In this document: piece after piece, positions 20,312-27,429 of the stretch
How positions within the stretch are numbered: position 1 is the stretch's first letter
Layout: the number at the start of each line of letters is the position of its first letter
DNA from: GCA-003244245 sp035606945
Lineage (GTDB): Bacteria > Actinomycetota > Actinomycetes > Mycobacteriales > Pseudonocardiaceae
Length of the DNA stretch: 64,000 nt
Assembly: GCA_035606945.1 (NCBI GenBank)
Contig: DATNDR010000036.1
Coordinates: 1 to 64,000, forward strand
Reading direction: 5' to 3'
The notes under the pieces: model-generated
What the model was told of the DNA's origin: nothing
The model's database searches: none
The model's input: the letters and a program-made list of their open reading frames with translations, nothing else
Position numbers and translations under genes: made by a program

Positions 20312-20758
20312 ATGGGCGATGCCGCGGCGGCCAAGCACCATGGTGCGCCCGGTGACTGCGCGCCGATCCGTCCGCTGGGGGTACGGATCGGTTACGCGGT
20401 GGGTGTCACCTCCGGGCGCCGGGCCGCACTGCTCGCTGCGGTGGTCTGCGTGCTGATCCTGAGCGTGGCCGTGCCGTTGCGCAACTACGTGGGCCAGCGC
20501 GCCGAGCTGTCGGCGGTGCACGAACAGCAGCTCATCCTGACCGACAAGATCGCGGAGCTGGAGCGCCGCCGGGTGCTGCTGGCCGATCCGGAGCACATCG
20601 AGACGCAAGCCCGGGAACGGTTGCGGTACGTGCGTCCCGGCGAAGCCCCGTACCTGGTGCAGCTTTCGCCGGGGCAAGCCGCTGCCGTCGCCGGTGGTGT
20701 CCCGCCACCTGCGCCGTTGTGGTACACCCAACTGTGGAAGTCGATCAACAGTGAGTGA
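20312..20758 (+). CDS. septum formation initiator protein (FtsB/DivIC family)
   Basis: A 148-residue bitopic division protein. A single transmembrane helix (LLAAVVCVLILSVAVPL, about residues 40-58) is followed by an extracytoplasmic coiled coil (QRAELSAVHEQQLILTDKIAELERRRVLLAD) and the conserved DPEHIETQARERLRYVRPGE. It joins the divisome core with FtsL and FtsQ. The N-terminal 38 residues are cytoplasmic, longer than E. coli FtsB but usual for actinobacteria. It lies 6 bp after eno and overlaps the DUF501 gene by 8 bp, matching Rv1024. Confidence 0.9.
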   Translation: MGDAAAAKHHGAPGDCAPIRPLGVRIGYAVGVTSGRRAALLAAVVCVLILSVAVPLRNYVGQRAELSAVHEQQLILTDKIAELERRRVLLADPEHIETQARERLRYVRPGEAPYLVQLSPGQAAAVAGGVPPPAPLWYTQLWKSINSE

Positions 20759-21245
20759 GGCGGTGGATCGCGCCGACCGACAGGCCGTCGCAGCGCAGCT
20801 GGGACGCCCGCCGCGGGCGCTGCGGTCGGTCGCGCATCGCTGCCCGTGTGGCCTGCCCAGCGTGGTGCAGACCTCTCCGCGGCTGGCCGACGGCACCCCG
20901 TTCCCCACGCTCTACTACCTGACCTGTAGACGGCTGACCGGGCTGGTAGGGCGGATCGAGGCCGGTGGGGCGATGCGTGAGATGACCGACCGTCTCGCCA
21001 CCGATCCGCAGCTTGCCGCCGCATACCGGGCCGCGCACGAGTCCTACCTGGCCGAGCGCGACGCCGTGGAACCGCTGGGGACTCAGGTCAGCGCCGGTGG
21101 TATGCCCGGCCGGGTCAAATGCCTGCACGTCCACGTCGCCCACGCCCTGGCCCGCGGTCCAGGGGTGAACCCCTTCGGCGACGAAGTCCTCGCCCAGATC
21201 GGCCCCTGGTGGGCCCCCGGCCCCTGCGCTGACCCCGGCGCCTGA
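20751..21245 (+). CDS. DUF501 domain protein
   Basis: A 164-residue cytosolic protein of the DUF501 family. It shows AAQLGRPPRALRSVAHRCPCGLPSVVQTSPRL, TPFPTLYYLTCRRLTGLVGRIEAGG and the late PGRVKCLHVHVAHALARGPGVNP. The Cys/His-rich pattern (HRCPCG, LTC, KCLHVHVAH) suggests metal binding, but no activity is established. It sits between the division protein and ppx throughout actinobacteria (Rv1025). GTG 20751 overlaps the preceding gene by 8 bp. The 3' end leads into a tandem array. Confidence 0.88.
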   Translation: MSEAVDRADRQAVAAQLGRPPRALRSVAHRCPCGLPSVVQTSPRLADGTPFPTLYYLTCRRLTGLVGRIEAGGAMREMTDRLATDPQLAAAYRAAHESYLAERDAVEPLGTQVSAGGMPGRVKCLHVHVAHALARGPGVNPFGDEVLAQIGPWWAPGPCADPGA

Positions 21246-21264
21246 CCCCTTAGCCCCCGCTGGC

Positions 21265-21360
21265 GTGTCGCGCCCCCACGCCCCCACGCCCCGCGTGTCG
21301 TGCCCTCCTGCCCCGCATGTCGCGCTCCTATGTCCGGTGTGTCGCGTCGTGGTGCCCGGT
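21265..21360. repeat. 22-bp tandem repeat array (GTGTCGCG type)
   Basis: The hexamer GTGTCG (once ATGTCG) recurs at 21265, 21295, 21317 and 21339, with spacings of 30, 22 and 22 bp. Units read like GTGTCGCGTCGTGGTGCCCG. The array fills the intergenic space between the convergent DUF501 and acyl-CoA dehydrogenase genes. Its reverse complement matches the array at 23976-24047. Confidence 0.75.
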
Positions 21361-21376
21361 AACCGGCGCCGTGGGT

Positions 21377-22972
21377 TCACCCCAGCCGCGGCGTCACTCG
21401 CTCGACCAGCACGCGAGTATTTGTTCCCGCAGGCAGCACGCCCAGGGTGCGCCCGGTGATATCCCCGCCGAACCGCGACCCGAGAAACGTCTCAGCTACC
21501 GCCGCCGGCGAGTGGCGCAGCAGCACTGATCCCTGCAGGCACAGCGCGATCAGCTCAGCCAACCGGCGGCCCCGCTCCGGTGCTGGATCGTGAAGGGCAG
21601 TGCGCAGCAACGACATCGCACGATCCAGGCCGGGATGGGCGCCGGCGACGGGATCCAGCTCGGTCAGCAGCGCCTCTGCCGGACCTTCGTCCCGAGACAG
21701 CGCGCGCAGCACATCCAACGCGGTGACGTTGCCCGAACCCTCCCAGATGGAGTTCAGCGGAGCCTCCCGGTACAGCCGGGGCAGCCCGGAGTCCTCGACA
21801 TAGCCGTTGCCGCCCAGACACTCCAGCGCCTCGGCCACCACCGTGGGCGCCCGCTTGCAGACGAAGTACTTGCTCGCCGGCAACGCAACACGCAACAGCG
21901 CCCGCTCGCCGGCATCCACCGCGGCGGCCAGCCGCATCGCCAGCGCGGTAGCGGCTTCGCTTTCCAGTGCGAGGTCGGCCACGACCGCCGCCATCAACGG
22001 TGCGTCAGCCAACCGAACACCGAACGCGCGGCGGTGGGCCACCTGGTGCGCAGCCTCCGACAGCGCCGCGCGCATGGTGGAGGCCGAGCCGAGTACGCAG
22101 TCCAGCCGGGTCATCGTCACCATCTCGATGATCGTGGGTACCCCACGGCCCTCCGCGCCGACCGCCCAACCCAGTGCACCGTCGTATTCGATCTCCGCGG
22201 AGGCATTGGCCCGGTTGCCCAGCTTGTTCTTCAGCCGCTGCAACCGGATGCCGTTGCGAGTGCCGTCGGGCAGCAGCCGCGGGACCGCGAAACACGTCAG
22301 GCCGCCGGGGGAGTAGGCGAGCGCGAGGAAGACGTCGTTCATCGGTGCTGAGGTGAACCACTTGTGGCCGACGAGCCGGTACGCGCCACCCTCGATCGGC
22401 GTCGCGGTCGTCGTGTTCGCGCGCACATCGGAGCCGCCCTGCTTTTCCGTCATCGACATCCCGGCGAGCAGACCGTGTTTGTCTGAAGGTGCTCGCGATC
22501 CCGGGTCGTACACGCGCGAGCACAGCCCCGGCTCCCATTGCGCGGACAGCTTCGGGCAGTGGCGCAACGCGGGTACCGCGGCGTAGGTCATCGACAGCGG
22601 GCAGCCGTGGCCGGCCTCCACCTGGGTCCAGAGATAGAAGCCTGCTGCGCGGACGAGGTGAGCCGCGCGCGCCGCGTCGGGCCCCCACGGGGCGGCATGC
22701 AGCCCGTGTGCCACCGCGCGGCGCATCAGCCAGTGCCAGGAGGGGTGGAATTCCACCTCGTCGATGCGATGGCCGTACCGATCATGGGTATGCAGCACCG
22801 GTTGGTGTAGGTCGGCCAGCCGCCCATGTTCGCGCGCCGTGCCCGACCCGGCTTCCATGGCGAGTTCATCGAGCGCAGGCACCGGACCGCAGTACCGCTC
22901 GAGCGCCTCACCGAGCGCCGGATCGCATCCCACTGGGTCGAACCCCACCAGCGGCGGCGGCTGGTTCGTCAC
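21377..22972 (-). CDS. acyl-CoA dehydrogenase family protein, AidB-like
   Basis: A 531-residue flavoprotein of the AidB branch. It contains MTYAAVPALRH, GMSMTEKQGGSDVRANTTTA (the AidB-type MTEKxGGSD), GHKWFTSAPMNDVFLALA, RLKNKLGNRANASAEIEYDG, RLDCVLGSASTMRAALSEA, AHRRAFG, and ECLGGNGYVEDSGLPRLYREAPLNSIWEGSGNVTALDVLR with the Arg/Glu positions of the family. E. coli AidB binds DNA and protects it from alkylation; substrate and role here are unproven. GTG 22972 has GGGAG nine bases upstream; the longer frame upstream overlaps ppx and is a shadow. It is divergent from ppx by 42 bp and is not part of the mycobacterial block, so it is probably an insertion bounded by the 22-bp arrays. Confidence 0.88.
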   Translation of the reverse strand: MTNQPPPLVGFDPVGCDPALGEALERYCGPVPALDELAMEAGSGTAREHGRLADLHQPVLHTHDRYGHRIDEVEFHPSWHWLMRRAVAHGLHAAPWGPDAARAAHLVRAAGFYLWTQVEAGHGCPLSMTYAAVPALRHCPKLSAQWEPGLCSRVYDPGSRAPSDKHGLLAGMSMTEKQGGSDVRANTTTATPIEGGAYRLVGHKWFTSAPMNDVFLALAYSPGGLTCFAVPRLLPDGTRNGIRLQRLKNKLGNRANASAEIEYDGALGWAVGAEGRGVPTIIEMVTMTRLDCVLGSASTMRAALSEAAHQVAHRRAFGVRLADAPLMAAVVADLALESEAATALAMRLAAAVDAGERALLRVALPASKYFVCKRAPTVVAEALECLGGNGYVEDSGLPRLYREAPLNSIWEGSGNVTALDVLRALSRDEGPAEALLTELDPVAGAHPGLDRAMSLLRTALHDPAPERGRRLAELIALCLQGSVLLRHSPAAVAETFLGSRFGGDITGRTLGVLPAGTNTRVLVERVTPRLG

Positions 22973-23014
22973 GTCGCTAATCTCCCATTCAGCGGGCAAA
23001 TCGTGGAGGTGTAG

Positions 23015-23953
23015 ATGGTCAGGGTGGCCGCGATCGACTGCGGGACCAACTCGATCCGGCTGCTCGTGGCCGATCTGACCGATGACAAGCTCATCGATGT
23101 GCATCGGGAGATGCGCATTGTCCGGCTTGGGCAGGATGTCGACGCCACGGGGCGGCTGGCTCCGGACGCCGTGGAACGCACCCGCGTCGCGCTGGCCGAC
23201 TACGCCGCCATCACGCGGCGCACCGATGCCCGGCGGGTCCGGATGGTGGCGACCTCGGCTACCCGAGATGCCGCCAACCGGGAGGACTTTTTCAGTATGG
23301 TCCGCCGAACCCTCGGTACCGACGCCGAGGTGATCACCGGAGACGAGGAGGCCCGACTGTCGTTCACCGGCGCGGTCGGCGACCTGGATCCGGCTGACGG
23401 GCCGTTCGTCGTCGTCGATGTGGGTGGCGGCTCCACCGAGGTGGTCCTCGGCGACTGGGACGGCACTAGCGCGGAGGTGACGGCGGCGCGCTCGGTAAAC
23501 GTCGGCTGCGTCCGGATCACCGAGCGCCACCTGCGCTCGGATCCCCCGACGGCAGACGAAATCAGCGCGGCCCGGCAGTTCGCCGCGCAGACCTTGGACG
23601 AGGCGTTCGCCGATGTGCCGGTGGACAGGGCCTGCACCTGGGTCGGGGTGGCGGGCACCGTCACCACACTGTCCGCGGTGGCCCAGCAGCTGCCCGGATA
23701 CGACGCTGAATGCACCCACTTGTCGCGCTTGTCGCAGAACCAGATACGTGGCACAGCGGAGAACCTGCTCGCGTCGACACATCAGCAGCGGGCTGCCAAT
23801 CCCGTCATCCACCCGGGCAGGGTGGATGTGATCGCCGGCGGCGCGCTCATCGTTGCGGTGCTTGCCGAGGAGCTACACGCACGGGCCGGCATCTCGGAAC
23901 TGGTCGTCAGCGAGCACGACATCCTTGACGGCATCGCGCTGGGTCTCGGCTGA
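23015..23953 (+). CDS. ppx: exopolyphosphatase Ppx/GppA family
   Basis: A 312-residue protein of the ASKHA phosphotransferase fold. It shows VAAIDCGTNSIRLLVADL (phosphate 1 loop), ATSATRDAANREDFF, GDEEARLSFTGAV, VVVDVGGGSTEVVLGD (phosphate 2), and WVGVAGTVTTLSAV. It hydrolyses polyphosphate or pppGpp. The short single-module form resembles mycobacterial Ppx2 (Rv1026), which closes the same gene block. GGAGGT is placed just before ATG 23015. Confidence 0.93.
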   Translation: MVRVAAIDCGTNSIRLLVADLTDDKLIDVHREMRIVRLGQDVDATGRLAPDAVERTRVALADYAAITRRTDARRVRMVATSATRDAANREDFFSMVRRTLGTDAEVITGDEEARLSFTGAVGDLDPADGPFVVVDVGGGSTEVVLGDWDGTSAEVTAARSVNVGCVRITERHLRSDPPTADEISAARQFAAQTLDEAFADVPVDRACTWVGVAGTVTTLSAVAQQLPGYDAECTHLSRLSQNQIRGTAENLLASTHQQRAANPVIHPGRVDVIAGGALIVAVLAEELHARAGISELVVSEHDILDGIALGLG

Positions 23954-23975
23954 TGTCCACGCGTGCACGAGCACA

Positions 23976-24047
23976 CGACACACCGGGCACTAGAGCGCGA
24001 CACACCGGGCGTAAGGACGCGACACACCGTGCATGAGGACGCGACAC
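23976..24047. repeat. 22-bp tandem repeat array (CGACACACCG type)
   Basis: CGACAC starts at 23976, 23998, 24020 and 24042, exactly 22 bp apart. Units read like CGACACACCGGGCGTAAGGA followed by CG, with variation in the second half. This is the reverse complement of the array at 21265-21360. It lies between ppx and the glycosylase, and one frame reads through it into the glycosylase gene. Confidence 0.85.
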
Positions 24048-24751
24048 GCGGGGGGTTGGGGGCGCGGGGGTTGGGGGCACTCGACGAGGCCGTCGCCCGG
24101 TGCCGGGAGTGCCCGCGACTGGTCGCCTGGAGAGAGAAAGTCGCCGCTGAGAAGCGAGCCGCTTACCGCGACCAGGACTACTGGGGGCGCCCGGTGCCGG
24201 GGTTCGGTCCGGCTGACGCGGCGCTGGCGATCGTTGGGCTCGCACCCGCCGCGCACGGCGCCAACCGGACCGGCCGGATGTTCACCGGGGACCGCTCCGG
24301 CGACGTGCTGTACGCGGCGCTGCACGCGGTGGGCCTGGCCAACCAGCCAATCGCCACGCACCGCGGTGACGGGTTGACGATGTACCGCACCCGGATCACC
24401 GCCCCGGTGCACTGCGCGCCGCCGGCGAACAAGCCCACCCCGATCGAACGCGACGCCTGCCGTCCCTGGCTGACCCGCGAACTGCAACTGCTACGCCCGA
24501 CGCTGCGAGCGGTAGTGGTGCTCGGCGCGTTCGGCTGGCAGGCGCTGCTGCCCGCGCTGAACGTCGCCGGGTGGCCGGTGCCCATCCCACGGCCGCGCTT
24601 CGCGCACGGCACCGAGGTTGCCCTGGACGGGCTGCATCTGCTCGGCTGCTACCACGTCAGCCAGCAGAACACCTTCACCGGCCGGCTCACCCCGTCGATG
24701 CTGATCGACGTGCTGCGCCGGGCCGCGGAACTGGCCGGCATCGCGCCATAA
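24029..24751 (+). CDS. uracil-DNA glycosylase family 5 (UdgB-like)
   Basis: A DNA-repair enzyme removing uracil or deaminated purines. It has an N-terminal ARCRECPRLVAWREKVAAEKRAAY with Fe-S-type cysteines, and the motif VGLAPAAHGANRTGRMFTGDRSGD of family 5. Later come HCAPPANKPTPIERDACRPWL (further cluster Cys) and GCYHVSQQNTFTGRLT, with the catalytic-region His. The Asp usual in families 1 and 4 is absent, as expected for family 5. The start is uncertain: the frame is open from GTG 23963 through the 22-bp array; GTG 24029 gives 240 residues, and TTG codons near 24054 and 24072 are also possible. Confidence 0.85.
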   Translation: MHEDATRGGLGARGLGALDEAVARCRECPRLVAWREKVAAEKRAAYRDQDYWGRPVPGFGPADAALAIVGLAPAAHGANRTGRMFTGDRSGDVLYAALHAVGLANQPIATHRGDGLTMYRTRITAPVHCAPPANKPTPIERDACRPWLTRELQLLRPTLRAVVVLGAFGWQALLPALNVAGWPVPIPRPRFAHGTEVALDGLHLLGCYHVSQQNTFTGRLTPSMLIDVLRRAAELAGIAP

Positions 24752-24790
24752 TCCCCGGCACGCCCGGCCTGCAATCGGGATACTGTCGAT

Positions 24791-26113
24791 ATGGCTGTGA
24801 TGCCGAGGGAGTCGCCGCACATCCTCATCGTCGGCGGTGGTTATGTGGGGATGTACACCGCGCTGGGGCTGCAAGCCAAGCTCAGCCAGGGCGACGCAGC
24901 GATCACCGTGGTGGATCCGCAGACGCAGATGACCTACCAGCCTTTCCTGCCGGAGGCCGCGGCAGGGTCGATCGAACCCCGCCACGTCGTCGTGCCGCTG
25001 CGCCGGGTGCTCAAGCGCTGCCGCGTCGTGTGCGGCCGGGTCACCAAAGTTGAGCACGCCCACCACGTCGCCACTATCGAGAACTGTGCCGGGAACATCG
25101 AACAGCTCGGCTATGACGTGCTGGTGATGGCGCCCGGCTCGATCGCTCGTACGCTGCCCATCCCGGGGCTCGCCGAGCACGGTATCGCGTTCAAGACCAT
25201 CGGCGAGGCGATCTACCTTCGCAACCATGTGCTGTCCCGGTTGGAAGCCGCCGACGCCTCGATCGACCCGCAGCTGCGCCGCAGGCTGCTGAGTTTTGTC
25301 GTGATCGGCGGGGGATACGCGGGCATCGAGGTGCTCGCCGAGCTTCAGGACATGGCCCGCTACGCCTGCCGCTACTACCAGACCCTTGAGCCGTCGGACA
25401 TGCGCTGGGTACTGGTCGAGGCCACCGGCCGGATCATGCCCGAGGTCAGCCCGGCGCTGGGTCGTTACACCGCCAAGCGCCTGGCCCAACGCGGTATCCA
25501 GATCTTGCTCAACACCCGGGTCGACACGATGGAAGACGGTCATGTGGTGCTGGACAACGGCACCGAGTTCGACGCTGACACCATCGTCTGGACCGCTGGG
25601 GTCAAGGCCAACCCCGTGCTACGGCAAACCGACCTGCCGCTGGATGACCGCCAGCGGCTGCGGTGCAAGCCCACCTTGCAGGTGGTGGGCTGCCCGGACG
25701 CCTTCTCCGCCGGGGACTGCGCCGCCGTGCCCGATCTGACCTCCACCGACCCGAACGCCACCACCAGCCCGTCGGCCCAGCACGCCGTCCGCCAGGCAGC
25801 GGTGCTCGCCGATAACGTCATCGCCTATCTCCGCGGCCATCCGTTGCGGCACTACCAGCACCGCTACGCGGGATCGGTGGCCAGCCTGGGCTTGTACCGC
25901 GGAGTGGCGGAGATCTACGGGATCAAGCTCACCGGCCCGCTGGCCTGGTTCATGCACCGCACCTACCACCTGAGCCGGATGCCGACGTTCAACCGCAAGG
26001 TGCGCATCCTGACCGACTGGACCGCTGCCCTGCTGTTTCGCCGCGAGGTGGTGGCGCTGGGCCAGATCAACGACCCGAAAGCCGAGTTCGTCCGCGCCAC
26101 CGCCGCGTCGTGA
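24791..26113 (+). CDS. ndh: type II NADH dehydrogenase (NDH-2)
   Basis: A 440-residue membrane-associated flavoenzyme passing electrons from NADH to menaquinone without proton pumping. FAD-binding ILIVGGGYVGMYTALGL is at residues 11-27; the NADH-binding Rossmann is VVIGGGYAGIEVLAELQD. VWTAGVKANPV and FSAGDCAAVPD (second FAD contact) follow. The AQHAVRQAAVLADNV quinone-site segment and the C-terminal HRTYHLSRMPTFNRKVRILTDWTAALLF amphipathic anchor are present. The nearby tRNA and the end of synteny suggest this is the right edge of the conserved block. Confidence 0.92.
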   Translation: MAVMPRESPHILIVGGGYVGMYTALGLQAKLSQGDAAITVVDPQTQMTYQPFLPEAAAGSIEPRHVVVPLRRVLKRCRVVCGRVTKVEHAHHVATIENCAGNIEQLGYDVLVMAPGSIARTLPIPGLAEHGIAFKTIGEAIYLRNHVLSRLEAADASIDPQLRRRLLSFVVIGGGYAGIEVLAELQDMARYACRYYQTLEPSDMRWVLVEATGRIMPEVSPALGRYTAKRLAQRGIQILLNTRVDTMEDGHVVLDNGTEFDADTIVWTAGVKANPVLRQTDLPLDDRQRLRCKPTLQVVGCPDAFSAGDCAAVPDLTSTDPNATTSPSAQHAVRQAAVLADNVIAYLRGHPLRHYQHRYAGSVASLGLYRGVAEIYGIKLTGPLAWFMHRTYHLSRMPTFNRKVRILTDWTAALLFRREVVALGQINDPKAEFVRATAAS

Positions 26114-26138
26114 TCTGACGCGGATACCCTTGGCGCGC

Positions 26139-26211
26139 GCCCCCGTAGCCCAAAGGCAGAGGCAAGCCCCTTAAAAGGGCCGCAGTGTGGGTTCGACTCC
26201 CACCGGGGGCA
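26139..26211 (+). tRNA. tRNA-like gene, anticodon loop CTTAAAA (anticodon UAA), short variable loop
   Basis: A complete 73-nt cloverleaf. The acceptor stem GCCCCCG/CGGGGGC has seven perfect pairs. The T arm GTGGG-TTCGACT-CCCAC is perfect. The anticodon stem AGCCC/GGGCC has four pairs and one A-C mismatch. The loop is CTTAAAA with U33, which places UAA at 34-36. UAA would read the leucine codon UUA, but bacterial tRNA-Leu has a long variable arm and this one has only five bases (GCAGT). The D stem has three pairs. No CCA is encoded; the discriminator is A. It could be a noncanonical tRNA, a mis-assigned isoacceptor or a decaying copy. It lies 26 bp after ndh, where the conserved gene order stops. 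Confidence 0.75.
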
Positions 26212-26354
26212 CGCTGGCGCCGCGCTCAGGGCGTGTTCGGTGATGCGGCGCGGGCGTTGGCAGCAGACTACGGACTGCGAGCTGCACTGGATCCGGGGGC
26301 AAGGGGGACTGGTCGACGGCCCTGCAAGCGGGGCGCTGGCCTACCTTCGCCGAT

Positions 26355-26780
26355 ATGGAGAAGTGGGAGGAGTCGGCTCCGGGCGTGCTTCGTCTGCCGT
26401 CCGGGCGGCTGGTAAGGGGACGGGGGCTCAGGCAGCCACTACCTGCCGGACCCCTGCCGCACTTCGGCTTGTATCTGCACGGCAGACCTTCACCGTCCGT
26501 CGCGTGGGCATCACGGTGGTTGCGGTGGCCGGACTGGCGGCTCCCCGCTGATCCGGTTGAGGCGCGGCAAGCTCTCGTCGATCTGTGGCAGCGGTCCGCG
26601 ACCGAGCGAGTCGAGGTGGCCTGCACCGGAGGACGAGGCCGCACCGGAACGGCGTTGGCCTGCCTGGCCGTCCTCGACGGTGTACCGGCCGCAGATGCCC
26701 TGGCGTATGTGCGCCGGCACTACCACCCGCGGGCGGTGGAGACGCCCTGGCAGCGCTGGTTCGTTGCACGCTTCCGGTGA
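26355..26780 (+). CDS. protein-tyrosine/dual-specificity phosphatase family protein
   Basis: A 141-residue cytosolic protein of cysteine phosphatase type. The active-site loop reads VEVACTGGRGRTGTALACLA, a C-x5-R loop followed by T. The His that normally precedes the Cys is Ala, as in some actinobacterial members. DWRLPADPVEARQALVDLWQR precedes it as the general-acid region. VRRHYHPRAVETPWQRWFV follows. It hydrolyses phosphate from protein Tyr/Ser or another phosphoester; the substrate is unknown. No clear ribosome binding site precedes ATG 26355. The following 187 bp to the convergent deaminase hold nothing I recognise. Confidence 0.78.
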   Translation: MEKWEESAPGVLRLPSGRLVRGRGLRQPLPAGPLPHFGLYLHGRPSPSVAWASRWLRWPDWRLPADPVEARQALVDLWQRSATERVEVACTGGRGRTGTALACLAVLDGVPAADALAYVRRHYHPRAVETPWQRWFVARFR

Positions 26781-26967
26781 TGACGCCGTGCCTGCTACCC
26801 CTGCGTCCGACGACGCCGGTAAGGCGATCCAGGGCAGTGTCGAGCGAGTTGGTGAGGGCAAGCGGGTCGGTGTGACCGGCGACAGCGAGCCTGGTGGCCA
26901 AGTCCGCGCGCACCGCTCCGTAGTGCTCAGTGGCGCCCACGTCGGGGCGAAGCGCGATAACCGAGCG

Positions 26968-27429
26968 TCACCCGGGACTGCCGATGTCCTCATTCCAGAG
27001 CTCCGGGTGGGCCGCGATGAACTTCCGCATCAACCGCACGCAACGCTGATCGTCTAGCACGATGACTCGCACCCCGTGCTCGCCCAACCAGTCGTGCCCA
27101 CCGACGAAGGTGCGCGCCTCACCGATAACGACCGTGCCGATACCGAACTGACGGACCAGCCCGCTGCAATACCAGCACGGCGACAGGGTGGTCACCATGA
27201 TCGTGTGTCGGTAATCGCGCTGGCGCCCGGCCGCCCGGAATGCGGCCGTCTCGGCGTGCATCGACGGGTCGCCATCTTGCACCCTGCGGTTGTGGCCGCG
27301 GCCCAGCAGCACGCCGCCGGCGCCGAACAGCGCCGCCCCGATCGGGATGCCACCCTCGTCCAACCCTGCCATGGCCTCAGCCAGCGCCACCTCCAGCAGC
27401 GTCGACGGCGAGGGGATAGTTGATGTCAC
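26968..27429 (-). CDS. cytosine/nucleoside deaminase (CDA fold)
   Basis: A 153-residue zinc hydrolase. The signatures are MHAETAAFRAAG (His ligand and catalytic Glu) and TTLSPCWYCSGLVRQFGIGTVVIGE (the PCxxC ligands). It resembles yeast-type cytosine deaminase more than cytidine deaminase, with VGGHDWLGEHGVRVIVLDD near the substrate-specific C-terminus. It would release ammonia from a pyrimidine or related base. GTG 27429 overlaps the stop of the upstream flavin monooxygenase (GTGA), so the two are co-translated, perhaps in a salvage or catabolic step. Confidence 0.85.
   Translation of the reverse strand: MTSTIPSPSTLLEVALAEAMAGLDEGGIPIGAALFGAGGVLLGRGHNRRVQDGDPSMHAETAAFRAAGRQRDYRHTIMVTTLSPCWYCSGLVRQFGIGTVVIGEARTFVGGHDWLGEHGVRVIVLDDQRCVRLMRKFIAAHPELWNEDIGSPG

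Noticed and set aside
18878..20908. 676-codon frame opposite eno
   Set aside because: Eno on the plus strand is complete and unmistakable. The opposite frame is open only because of high GC at third positions.
21265..24047. CRISPR array
   Set aside because: The 22-bp units are contiguous with no unique spacers, and no cas gene is present.
26139..26211. Ordinary tRNA-Leu(UAA)
   Set aside because: The anticodon fits, but the five-base variable loop does not fit a bacterial leucine tRNA, so I kept the call neutral.
26212..26354. Attachment-site repeat or integrase remnant after the tRNA
   Set aside because: I saw no second copy of the tRNA 3' end in the window and no integrase sequence.
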